Shown here in pieces: positions 35,412 through 42,645 of a DNA stretch of 64,000 nucleotides. The notes beneath the pieces are model-generated. The model saw nothing but the letters and a program-made list of their open reading frames with translations, did not search any database and was not told the origin of the DNA. Each line of letters opens with the position of its first letter. The first letter of the stretch is position 1. Made by a program: the position numbers and the translations under genes. Source of the stretch: Butyrivibrio sp. MC2021 (GTDB lineage Bacteria > Bacillota > Clostridia > Lachnospirales > Lachnospiraceae); the NCBI RefSeq assembly GCF_000621605.1, contig NZ_JHXX01000007.1, positions 62,001-126,000 of the forward strand, in the 5' to 3' direction.

Positions 35412-37865
35412 TCATACCCCCATGCTTCTCATTTCGTATTCCATGGTCACGAAGTCCACATCATCGGGCCATCTCTCCATGCCCATCTTCGCAAGCTCAT
35501 GGGCCTTTTCATAATTGCCTTCCAGGACCTCCACATACATCTCATAGATGTAGGAATCCTTGCACTCGCCGTAGTAGCAGTTTTCGCACAAAGGCATCTT
35601 TCTGACTTCCTCAATCTGCTGCCTTGCCTTGGCAAAATCACCCAGGGCAGCATAGCCGATAATGTCCATGCTGCTGTAGAGAGTTGCGCTTTCAGGATCT
35701 GCTTTTACGTGCTCCTTGTTTTCTTCCAACAGGATGGTTGCGTACTCTTTTGCCTTTTCATAATTCTTCATAAGGCTGCAGATAAAGGCCAGATGGTTAG
35801 CTCTGTAAAAGAGCCAGTAGTCCTTCTTCTGGGCTTCTTTAAACTTCTTTTCATGTAAGCGAAGCTGACCCTTAAGGTCGCCCTTGATTCTCATGAAATA
35901 GTCATCTATCTCTCTGTCCTTAAACACATGATGAATAAGGTTAAACTTCAGATACAGACCCTTGGCCTTCTTGATATTGCCCTGATAGAGCTCAAGGAGG
36001 ATCTCTTTTGTCTTTGTATCCAGGAAGTATTTCTCATTTCTGTTCTTGAGGAACTCCCTGGCCTTATCCCACTGGCCAAACTGGGCATATATCTGGAAAA
36101 GATCGCTATCACCGATATCCAGATTCAGGAAATCGTACACCTTCAGCACCAGTTCTTCAGCCTGAGAAGCTCTTCCGGCTCTTCTGAAAGCATTGACACT
36201 GGAATAAAACAGGCCATCCATCTGGTCTCCGGCGCCGTTTCTTGAAAGGACCTTGATCTGATGAAGGACACCCTCTGCCGCAGTTTCTCCAAGATTGATA
36301 AGTCTTTCCGCAGCCGCAAGCTCCCCGGCATCATCCTTAAGTCCCTCGCAGGCCTGGGCCATAAAGTACCATCCGTCTATCTCCAGCTGATCCCCGTCAA
36401 TAAGTCTCTGGGCAATCTTCTTTGCCATTTCAAACTTCTCCATTGAAAGAGATGCGCTGGCACAGCTGATAAGCATGGTTCTCTCATCCCCGAATTTTTC
36501 AAGGACAAGGTCCATGATATCCATTGCTGCGTCTATATCGCCCTTCTTGGAATAGGCATTCATCCTGGACACATACCAGCTGGAAAGACGATAATCATAA
36601 TTTTCTATATCCTCTTTGGAAGTGAGCTGATCCCTGCTGTTTATAAGCCTGTCGGTGTATTCCAATACCTTGTCTGTATCATCTTCCAAAGTCGCAATGG
36701 CCACCGCCAGATTGTCATAGTCAAAGTCCGGAATGCCGCCTTTTTTAATTCTGTCAAAATAGATCCTGGCCTTATCAGGGGCTTGAGTTGTGCCGGTTAT
36801 GCAGCACCAGGCCATCTCTTCATTGAACTTGGGATCCTCATTTACCACTTTTATATTGTCATCCGCGATGATCTGGTCGCAGACCTTAGCCCTGTTATAG
36901 GCAATGACAATGCGCTCTGAATTGGCCATTTTTACACGCATAGCCTTTCTGAAAACCTCAGTGGTATCGCGTTTTTTGCCCTGCCCCATAAGTGCATCCA
37001 CAAGAAACAGGTACAGATCCACCTGGTCCGGACTCTTCTCGATCGCTTCCCTGCAGTACTTCTCACATTCCTCAAATCTCTCAAGGGTGAGCAATCCCCG
37101 GTAAAAATTCTGAATAATATAGGCATCCTCAGGCATCTTTTTGTAAAGAGCAAGGAGAGTGTCCATGGAATCCCCATTGGAAGAAACAGTGAGTCTGGCC
37201 TTCAGGGCCTCTCCATAGGGGTGCTTCTCAGGAAGCTCCTCTATCTCATCAAGGAGAGCCAGGGCCTCCTGCTGCTTATTTTCTCTCTCCCTCTTAACAG
37301 CCCGGTAAAAGAGTTCCCTGTATCTGTCGCACTTAAATCCGTCGGTTCCAGGGGTGAATAATTCCAGGGGCAGTCCCTCTTCACCCTGCATTCCACCGAT
37401 AATTACAAAGTCTATGAAATCCTTGTGCCACTCGTTATAAAGTTCTTCTTTTCTGGCGATAACATCAAATTCATCCCCGATGAGGTTCCATACTTCCTTA
37501 GAGAGGTTGAAGCTGTCCATAAGGAAGGTAAAAAGGCACTCCTGGGCCTGAGGTCTTGTATCCAGGTTGGTAACTATTGGCTCATCAAAAAGCTTTCTCC
37601 AGCACTTTGGATCCTTTCTTTTGGTAAAATCGTTGTAGATATCCTCCAGCTGTGCTCTCCACTGATCCAATGGAGTTTTTTCGCCGCTGCTGTCATCTGA
37701 CTCCTGGGCGAATTTCTGTGCCTGTTCGTAGGCTGCCCTGAGCCTCTTAAATCCCTCAGGATCATCCTCGGGATTGGTCTTTTTAAGCTCACTTCTGTAA
37801 GCCTTTGTGATAACGTCCTTATCCTTGGTGGGTTCAATCCCCAACACTCCCCATTCAATACTCAT
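35412..37865 (-). CDS. J-domain-like protein with TPR repeats
   Basis: 817 residues. Residues 1-60 resemble a J domain (helix II with ITKAYRSELKK, helix III with GFKRLRAAYEQA). The HPD tripeptide that activates Hsp70 is missing: the loop reads TNPEDDP. The rest is alpha-helical with many tetratricopeptide-like pairs (about 200-790), and CENCYYGECKD near 770 has three cysteines. The adjacent HscC gene suggests a chaperone/co-chaperone pair in which TPRs bind clients. Whether a J domain without HPD can stimulate the ATPase is open. Confidence 0.85.
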   Translation of the reverse strand: MSIEWGVLGIEPTKDKDVITKAYRSELKKTNPEDDPEGFKRLRAAYEQAQKFAQESDDSSGEKTPLDQWRAQLEDIYNDFTKRKDPKCWRKLFDEPIVTNLDTRPQAQECLFTFLMDSFNLSKEVWNLIGDEFDVIARKEELYNEWHKDFIDFVIIGGMQGEEGLPLELFTPGTDGFKCDRYRELFYRAVKRERENKQQEALALLDEIEELPEKHPYGEALKARLTVSSNGDSMDTLLALYKKMPEDAYIIQNFYRGLLTLERFEECEKYCREAIEKSPDQVDLYLFLVDALMGQGKKRDTTEVFRKAMRVKMANSERIVIAYNRAKVCDQIIADDNIKVVNEDPKFNEEMAWCCITGTTQAPDKARIYFDRIKKGGIPDFDYDNLAVAIATLEDDTDKVLEYTDRLINSRDQLTSKEDIENYDYRLSSWYVSRMNAYSKKGDIDAAMDIMDLVLEKFGDERTMLISCASASLSMEKFEMAKKIAQRLIDGDQLEIDGWYFMAQACEGLKDDAGELAAAERLINLGETAAEGVLHQIKVLSRNGAGDQMDGLFYSSVNAFRRAGRASQAEELVLKVYDFLNLDIGDSDLFQIYAQFGQWDKAREFLKNRNEKYFLDTKTKEILLELYQGNIKKAKGLYLKFNLIHHVFKDREIDDYFMRIKGDLKGQLRLHEKKFKEAQKKDYWLFYRANHLAFICSLMKNYEKAKEYATILLEENKEHVKADPESATLYSSMDIIGYAALGDFAKARQQIEEVRKMPLCENCYYGECKDSYIYEMYVEVLEGNYEKAHELAKMGMERWPDDVDFVTMEYEMRSMGV

Positions 37866-37916
37866 TTTTTCATACTGTTCCCTTCTTTTGTATTTCCCCT
37901 ATTACCCCTCTTGTTT

Positions 37917-38282
37917 TCAGAAGTTAAATTCCTGCTCTCCGCTCTCAAGCTCCCTCTTTTCCCCTGATGGGAGTGTCAGTGTGCAGGTGGTGCCTTTAGG
38001 AGCCGCTACCTTCATGGTTCCGCTGTTTTTATCATAAGAAACGCTGATAGTTCCGAATTTTGTCTCAATGCTTCCCGAAGCACTGTCCAACTCTTCCATT
38101 ATAACGGGTTTTACATAAAAATGCTCATATCCCGGCCCCGTAAGAGTGCCCACCTTGGAACCGTTTATTGTAACATCCATGGAGCCGCCTATCATTTCCT
38201 TTACAGAAAAAGATGCAACGTCAGCTCCGTCATTAAGTTCACATAATAATAGCCTTCCGTACTCACCTCTTGCATCCCCCAT
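37917..38282 (-). CDS. Small beta-rich protein resembling the C-terminal domain of GH78 rhamnosidases
   Basis: 121 residues. From about residue 50 the pattern YEHFYVKPVI, GSIETKFGTISVSYD, APKGTTCTLTLPSG and ESGEQEF resembles the C-terminal beta-sandwich of alpha-L-rhamnosidases, but no catalytic domain is present. The first 45 residues are unlike that family. It has no signal peptide. It lies between the Sel1 gene (13-nt gap) and the J-like gene (51-nt gap) in one operon, so it is probably expressed. It could be a re-used domain or a remnant; I cannot decide. Confidence 0.6.
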   Translation of the reverse strand: MGDARGEYGRLLLCELNDGADVASFSVKEMIGGSMDVTINGSKVGTLTGPGYEHFYVKPVIMEELDSASGSIETKFGTISVSYDKNSGTMKVAAPKGTTCTLTLPSGEKRELESGEQEFNF

Positions 38283-38295
38283 TTTTCACGGCAAA

Positions 38296-38493
38296 TTATT
38301 CCATTTCCTTCAGTATTTCTGCTGCTCTTTCGCTGCCGTGCTTTGCGGCATAGGAAGCCCATTTCCTGGCCTTGGCGAAGTTCTTCTCACCGAAGTCACC
38401 CTTGAAGTAACCTACAGCGATCTCCTCGGCGGCCTCGATGCTGCCTTTGCCGGCTTTATCTATTAAGTCTAATAATTTCTGTTTCTTGTCCAT
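38296..38493 (-). CDS. Small Sel1/TPR-like repeat protein
   Basis: 65 residues, entirely helical, with a Sel1-like unit (AVGYFKGDFG, ARKWASYAAKHG, RAAEIL). Such short repeats mediate protein-protein contacts. It is the first gene of the operon leading to hscC and mtnA. Confidence 0.65.
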   Translation of the reverse strand: MDKKQKLLDLIDKAGKGSIEAAEEIAVGYFKGDFGEKNFAKARKWASYAAKHGSERAAEILKEME

Positions 38494-38546
38494 TTATATA
38501 TTTACTCCGTTCTTTATTGGCTTGTAATTCATAGTTTCAGCGCAAC

Positions 38547-38561
38547 TATCATAACATGATA
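38547..38561 (-). promoter_or_regulatory. Palindrome upstream of the Sel1-hscC-mtnA operon
   Basis: TATCAT-AAC-ATGATA is a perfect 6-bp-arm palindrome overlapping a -10-like TATGAT on the minus strand, 54 nt before the start codon. It could be an operator. Confidence 0.4.
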
Positions 38562-38668
38562 TGGCGGGAATGAGCTAGATTAATTGTGTTTCTAGAACGA
38601 GAGACAAATCCTTGTTTTTCGTCACCACGCATACGCTGTGGCAAGCGAAGTTCCCCATTGTTAGTCAA

Positions 38669-38693
38669 GGGATGGCACTAGAGGTGCCATCCC
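38669..38693. repeat. Perfect 10-bp hairpin
   Basis: GGGATGGCAC (38669-38678) and GTGCCATCCC (38684-38693) enclose a 5-nt loop. No T-run follows on either strand, so it is not an obvious terminator. Confidence 0.75.
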
Positions 38694-38713
38694 GATAGAC
38701 AAGGGTGTGTGCC

Positions 38714-38831
38714 GCTCCAATTCCGTCAAGGACTTTCGCGGCATAAATCCTCGCGCAGCTTTTCATATACCCGCCTCACGTCAAGTTGTGGCGCTGCGGT
38801 TTATTCCACGGTTCCTTGACGGAATTGGAGC
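38714..38831. repeat. 118-bp inverted-repeat element
   Basis: The ends are a perfect 19-bp inverted repeat (GCTCCAATTCCGTCAAGGA at 38714-38732 and its complement at 38813-38831). The inner arms also pair imperfectly (CGCGGCATAAATCC against GGTTTATTCCACG), so the whole segment folds into one long hairpin. It could be a MITE-like element or a structured RNA. Confidence 0.7.
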
Positions 38832-38860
38832 TTGGGGGAAGATAACGAAAACAGGAAAAT

Positions 38861-39043
38861 AGGATAAGTTCTAACATTATCAATTGTTTTATCCTACATT
38901 TTTCTAAAAAAAATAGGATAAGATTCATGAATTGCGCTAGTCTTATCCTATAATTTTTCGAAATATTCGTCATACCGATTCTATATAATCCATATCGTGA
39001 TATTTTATAGGATAAAACTATCACATTTCACTCATCTTATCCT
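38861..39043. repeat. Three 35-bp units with inverted AGGATAAG ends
   Basis: AGGATAAG is followed by its inverted copy so that each unit spans exactly 35 bp: 38861-38895, 38915-38949 and 39009-39043. The 19 or so central bases differ in each unit. Flanking bases extend some arms (AATAGGATAAG, CTTATCCTATA). Confidence 0.75.
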
Positions 39044-39103
39044 ATTTCACAAAAACCAGTGCACTTGTTACATGGGCAATTTGAGGGGAAGCCAGGGAGG
39101 TGA

Positions 39104-39137
39104 GCGGCTCAGGAACCATTTTGAGTCCGGGCCGGTT
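39104..39137 (+). repeat. Degenerate inverted copy of the etf terminator
   Basis: The plus strand here (GCGGCTCAGGAACC, then ATTTTGAGTCCGGGCCG, then GTTT) resembles the minus-strand terminator at 39156-39187, in opposite orientation and about 20 bp away. The stem is imperfect. It may have terminated rightward transcription or come from an inverted duplication. Confidence 0.45.
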
Positions 39138-39155
39138 TAGCTGTGGATGAAATGT

Positions 39156-39187
39156 AAAAACGGCCCAGACCAAAATGGTCTGAGCCG
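39156..39187 (-). terminator. Terminator of the butyrate operon
   Basis: On the minus strand a 12-bp stem (39187-39176 with 39172-39161) is followed by five T. It lies 24 nt past the etfA stop. Confidence 0.9.
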
Positions 39188-39210
39188 CGTATTATCTAGT
39201 ATGTCTCAAA

Positions 39211-40269
39211 TCAGCCCTTAGCTGCAAGTGCCTCTTCGATCTTCTTTGTCAGTGCAGGAACGATCTTGTTAAGGTCGCCTACTACGCCGTAATCAGCTAC
39301 ATCGAAGATAGGAGCGTTCTCATCCTTGTTGATAGCGATGATGAGATCTGACTCTTCCATACCGGCAACGTGCTGGATAGCTCCGCTGATACCGATTGCG
39401 AAGTATACCTTAGGACGAACAGTCTTACCTGTCTGACCTACCTGAAGATCCTTAGGCTTCCAGCCTGAATCTACAACTGCACGTGAGCAGGAAACTGTTC
39501 CGTGAAGTGCCTTTGCAAGATCATCAAGAATCTTGAAGTTCTCAGCTGATCCAACACCACGTCCGCCGGATACAAGGATCTTAGCTTCCTGGATGTCCTC
39601 AACCTCTGAAACTGCCTTAACAATCTCAAGGATCTTTGTGTAGCAGTCGTTCTCTTCGAATCCCGGATTGAACTCTACAACCTCAGCCTTAGCGCCCTTT
39701 ACAGGGGTGATCTTCTGCATAACGCCGGGACGTACAGTAGCCATCTGAGGACGGAAGTCAGGGCAAGCGATAGTAGCGATTGTGTTACCACCGAATGCAG
39801 GACGTGTCATAAGGAGCTGTTTGTGCTTCTGCTCCTGTCCCTCTACAGCGTTAAGAGGGAAATCACCGATATCAAGCTGTGTACAGTCAGCTGTAAGACC
39901 TGTGTGAACACGTGAAGATACACGAGGGCCAAGGTCACGGCCGATAGCTGTAGCACCAACAAGAAGGATCTCAGGCTTGAACTCGTTGATAACAGATGCA
40001 AGAGCGTGTGTGTAAGGCTCTGTTCTGTAATCCTTAAGTGCAGGATCGTCAACAACGATTACTCTGTCTGCACCATACTCAGCAAGAGTGTCTACAAGGC
40101 TTCCAACGTTTTCACCAAGCAGAACTGCTGTAACTTTCTTCTCATCAAGATCATTTGCAAGATCTTTTGCTTTGCCCAGAAGCTCAAGAGCGATTCCGGA
40201 AAGCTCATTGTCTACCTGCTGAGCAAAGATAAATACACCTTTATACTGTTCTATATTTTCTCTAGGCAT
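39211..40269 (-). CDS. etfA: Electron transfer flavoprotein alpha subunit
   Basis: 352 residues. With EtfB and Bcd it forms the flavin complex that oxidises NADH while reducing crotonyl-CoA and, in bifurcating forms, ferredoxin. The C-terminal FAD-binding domain is clear: SGGRGVGSAENF, SRAVVDSGW, GQTGKTVRPKVYFAIGISGA and INKDENAPIF. The N-terminal alpha/beta domain is complete. It is the last gene of the operon, separated from etfB by a 203-nt spacer with several hairpins. An AAGGAG box precedes the ATG. Confidence 0.97.
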   Translation of the reverse strand: MPRENIEQYKGVFIFAQQVDNELSGIALELLGKAKDLANDLDEKKVTAVLLGENVGSLVDTLAEYGADRVIVVDDPALKDYRTEPYTHALASVINEFKPEILLVGATAIGRDLGPRVSSRVHTGLTADCTQLDIGDFPLNAVEGQEQKHKQLLMTRPAFGGNTIATIACPDFRPQMATVRPGVMQKITPVKGAKAEVVEFNPGFEENDCYTKILEIVKAVSEVEDIQEAKILVSGGRGVGSAENFKILDDLAKALHGTVSCSRAVVDSGWKPKDLQVGQTGKTVRPKVYFAIGISGAIQHVAGMEESDLIIAINKDENAPIFDVADYGVVGDLNKIVPALTKKIEEALAAKG

Positions 40270-40314
40270 GACTATTCTCCTTTGAATTTTGTAATAATTT
40301 AGTCCGTGATATAC

Positions 40315-40454
40315 GCATGTCTCCGCTTACGCTCTCGACATGCTACATACATTCGTAAATCGACCTGCTCATTTCATTCACATGTCTTTTTTACTCATGT
40401 ATGTTCGTTCCTCAAGGTTTCATTTATATGCCTGCAAGCAGTCATAAATGAAAC
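40315..40454 (-). repeat. Hairpin-rich etfB-etfA spacer
   Basis: Three separate inverted repeats: GCATGTC/GACATGC (40315-40321, 40337-40343), ACATACAT/ATGTATGT (40345-40352, 40397-40404) and an 11-bp GTTTCATTTAT/ATAAATGAAAC (40417-40427, 40444-40454). None has the GAGGT/TTTCGA loop. The first, in transcription order, starts about 18 nt after the etfB stop and may mark mRNA processing or partial termination. Confidence 0.65.
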
Positions 40455-40472
40455 TTTTCGTCACTATATCAC

Positions 40473-41264
40473 TCAGATAACGTGCTTCTCTGTAAGCTTA
40501 CCTACAAGGTACTCAACTGCTTCTTCTGCTGAATCAGGAGTAACCTTCTCGCCCTGGCCCTTCTTTACTTTGTCAGAAGCCTTTGCGATCTGTGTAGGTG
40601 AACCCTTAAGTCCAAGGTTAGAATCGTCAACATCCTTAAGATCTGCTCTTCCCCAAACTGTAACTTCCTTCTCGAAAGCATCAAAGATTCCGCCGGGAGT
40701 CATGTATCTGGGCTCACCAAGCTCTGCAAGAGCTGTGATAAGGCAAGGCAGCTTAGCCTCAACCATGTGATAACGATCCTCGAACTGACGCTTAACAACA
40801 ACCTTCTTAGCCTTCTCGTCAACCTTGATCTCTTCTGCATAAGAGATTACAGGAAGTCCAAGGTGCTCAGAGATCTGAGGACCAACCTGAGCTGTATCAC
40901 CATCGATAGCCTGACGGCCGGTGATTACAAGGTCATACTCCATGTTTCTAAGTGCGCCTGCGATTGTTGATGATGTAGCCCATGTATCAGCTCCACCAAG
41001 TACTCTGTCAGTAACAAGAACTGCCTTGTCAGCACCCATAGCCATGGCCTCACGAAGAACTGCCTCAGCCTTGGGAAGTCCCATGGTTACAACTGTAACC
41101 TCTGCTCCGTACTGATCTTTTAATCTAAGTGCTGCCTCAAGGCCAGCTTTATCATCAGGATTCATGATAGCAAGCATTGCGCCTCTATCAAGTGTTCCGT
41201 CGGGTTTGAATTTAACGCCGCCCTTTGTATCAGGGACCTGCTTAATGCAAACTACTACTTTCAT
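40473..41264 (-). CDS. etfB: Electron transfer flavoprotein beta subunit
   Basis: 263 residues, normal length. It begins MKVVVCIKQVPDT and contains the nucleotide-binding ALRLKD...GAEVTVVTMG and the adenine/FAD-contacting GRQAIDGDTAQVGPQ motif. In clostridial bifurcating ETFs the beta subunit binds NADH and the bifurcating FAD. It is encoded between bcd and etfA, with a GGAG box before the ATG. Confidence 0.97.
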   Translation of the reverse strand: MKVVVCIKQVPDTKGGVKFKPDGTLDRGAMLAIMNPDDKAGLEAALRLKDQYGAEVTVVTMGLPKAEAVLREAMAMGADKAVLVTDRVLGGADTWATSSTIAGALRNMEYDLVITGRQAIDGDTAQVGPQISEHLGLPVISYAEEIKVDEKAKKVVVKRQFEDRYHMVEAKLPCLITALAELGEPRYMTPGGIFDAFEKEVTVWGRADLKDVDDSNLGLKGSPTQIAKASDKVKKGQGEKVTPDSAEEAVEYLVGKLTEKHVI

Positions 41265-41305
41265 TATGTTTTCTCCTTCTCTTATTTTCAGTTATTCACA
41301 AGGAA

Positions 41306-41337
41306 GTTCGGCTCTCGTGCAAAACACTCGACCGAAC
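41306..41337 (-). repeat. Variable second hairpin after bcd
   Basis: Lower arms GTTCGG and CCGAAC (41306-41311, 41332-41337) pair perfectly; the inner part pairs imperfectly. In transcription order it directly follows conserved hairpin copy C. It corresponds to the hairpin at 42575-42607, whose lower arms read GTTCTG/CAGAAC, a compensatory change. Confidence 0.65.
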
Positions 41338-41346
41338 GAAGTAACT

Positions 41347-41375
41347 CACTAGATTCGAAAGAACCTCATCAAGTG
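41347..41375 (-). repeat. Conserved hairpin copy C (after bcd)
   Basis: 29 nt. On the minus strand: arms CACT/AGTG, T-T mismatch, upper stem GAT/ATC, loop GAGGTTCTTTCGA. A further 7-bp stem (GAAGTAA 41384-41378 with TTACTTC 41344-41338) includes the bcd stop codon, so the structure begins at the end of the gene. Confidence 0.85.
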
Positions 41376-41377
41376 AT

Positions 41378-42538
41378 TTACTTCAGAAGTGCGCCAGAGA
41401 TAACCATTCTCTGAACCTCAGATGTACCCTCGTAGATTTCTGTGATCTTAGCGTCACGCATCATTCTCTCTACTTCGTACTCTCTGATGTAACCATATCC
41501 GCCGTGAAGCTGTACAGCCTTGGTTGTAACATCCATTGCAACCTCAGCAGCAAAAAGCTTAGCCTTTGCAGCTTCAATTCCGTAGTAGTCTTTTGTCTTC
41601 TTAGCATCAGCTGCCTGATATACAAGAAGCTTAGCGGCTTCGCACTGTGTAGCCATGTTTGCAAGCTGGAACTGTGTGTTCTGGAAAGCACCGATTGCTC
41701 TGCCGAACTGCTTTCTCTCTTTTACATACTCAACTGTTCTGTCAAGAGCGCCCTCTGCAATACCAAGAGCCTGAGCAGCGATACCGATACGTCCGCCGTC
41801 AAGTGTGTGCATTGCGATTGCGAAGCCCTTGCCGCGAGTACCAAGAAGGTTCTCAGCAGGAATGTGGCAATCCTGGAAAATGAGCTCGTATGTGGATGAT
41901 CCACGGATACCCATCTTATTCTCTTTTGTTCCGAAGGTGAAACCAGGTGTATCCTTCTCAACGATGAATGCTGAGAACTTCTTCTGCTTTCTGCCCTTCT
42001 TATCTTCTACAACATCTGTGTAAGCGAAGATGATGTAAACATCAGCTTCCTTACCGTTTGTGATGAAGCACTTGGATCCGTTAAGAACCCACTCCTTGCC
42101 ATCCTCTGTAAGAACAGCCTTGGTCTGAACGCCCTGAGCGTCTGTTCCAGCCATGGGCTCTGTAAGACCGAAAGCACCGAGCTTCTCGCCCTTAGCAAGA
42201 GGTACAAGGTATTTCTGCTTCTGCTCCTCTGTACCATATGTAAGAATAGGATCGCAGCAAAGTGATGTGTGAGCAGATACGATAACTGCTGTTGTACCAC
42301 AAACCTTTGCAAGCTCCTCTACACACATAACGTATGTAAGAGGATCACATCCCTGTCCGCCGTACTCCTTTGGTACAGGAATACCCATAAATCCGTACTT
42401 CTGCATCTTAGCAACGGTCTCTCTTGGGAACTCCTCTGTCTCATCAACGTCTATTGCATGAGGCTTAACTTCTTTTTCTGCGAATTCCCTGAAAAGAGAT
42501 CTAGCCATTTCATGTTGCTGATCAAGCTGAAAATCCAT
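41378..42538 (-). CDS. bcd: Butyryl-CoA dehydrogenase
   Basis: 386 residues, full length for short-chain acyl-CoA dehydrogenases. It reduces crotonyl-CoA to butyryl-CoA with electrons from EtfAB. The FAD/substrate signatures AFGLTEPMAGTDA and GYGYIREYEVERMMRDAKI and the catalytic-base region IYEGTSEVQR (Glu near 367) are present. It lies between hbd and etfB; both flanking spacers carry the conserved hairpin. GGAGG lies 8 nt before the ATG. Confidence 0.97.
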   Translation of the reverse strand: MDFQLDQQHEMARSLFREFAEKEVKPHAIDVDETEEFPRETVAKMQKYGFMGIPVPKEYGGQGCDPLTYVMCVEELAKVCGTTAVIVSAHTSLCCDPILTYGTEEQKQKYLVPLAKGEKLGAFGLTEPMAGTDAQGVQTKAVLTEDGKEWVLNGSKCFITNGKEADVYIIFAYTDVVEDKKGRKQKKFSAFIVEKDTPGFTFGTKENKMGIRGSSTYELIFQDCHIPAENLLGTRGKGFAIAMHTLDGGRIGIAAQALGIAEGALDRTVEYVKERKQFGRAIGAFQNTQFQLANMATQCEAAKLLVYQAADAKKTKDYYGIEAAKAKLFAAEVAMDVTTKAVQLHGGYGYIREYEVERMMRDAKITEIYEGTSEVQRMVISGALLK

Positions 42539-42574
42539 TATAATTTCCTCCGTTTTTTATATTATTCATAATGA

Positions 42575-42607
42575 AGTTCTGCTCGCATCTGAAGATGCGC
42601 CAGAACT
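42575..42607 (-). repeat. Variable second hairpin after hbd
   Basis: AGTTCTG/CAGAACT (42575-42581, 42601-42607) and CGCATCT/AGATGCG (42584-42590, 42593-42599) stack into a 14-bp stem broken by one small bulge, with a 2-nt loop. It follows conserved copy D in transcription order. Confidence 0.75.
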
Positions 42608-42615
42608 AAGTAGTA

Positions 42616-42644
42616 CACCAGGCTCGAAAAGACCTCGCCAGGTG
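42616..42644 (-). repeat. Conserved hairpin copy D (after hbd)
   Basis: 29 nt. On the minus strand: arms CACC/GGTG, T-T mismatch, upper stem GGC/GCC, loop GAGGTCTTTTCGA. A lower stem TAAGTA/TACTTA (42652-42647 with 42612-42607) overlaps the hbd stop codon. The CACC/GGTG arms differ from CACT/AGTG by a compensatory pair. Confidence 0.85.
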
Positions 42645-42645
42645 A

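Larger units (their letters stand above)
38562..39103. other. Gene-free repeat-rich stretch
   Basis: No supported gene is found in the about 700 bases between the Sel1 start and the etfA terminator. It contains a perfect hairpin, a long inverted repeat and three AGGATAAG-ended units, listed separately. The part 38610-38840 is clearly more GC-rich than the rest. Confidence 0.7.

Noticed and set aside
34280-35605. A 441-codon open frame on the plus strand opposite hscC
   Set aside because: It is antisense to a clear Hsp70 gene, has no family features and follows the codon bias of the opposite strand.
38776-39024. An 82-codon frame in the repeat-rich gap
   Set aside because: It runs through the AGGATAAG units and the inverted repeat, lacks a ribosome binding site and looks unlike any protein.
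38861-39043. A small CRISPR array
   Set aside because: The recurring octamer is only 8 bp, appears in alternating orientation, and the units are unevenly spaced. No cas gene is in the window.
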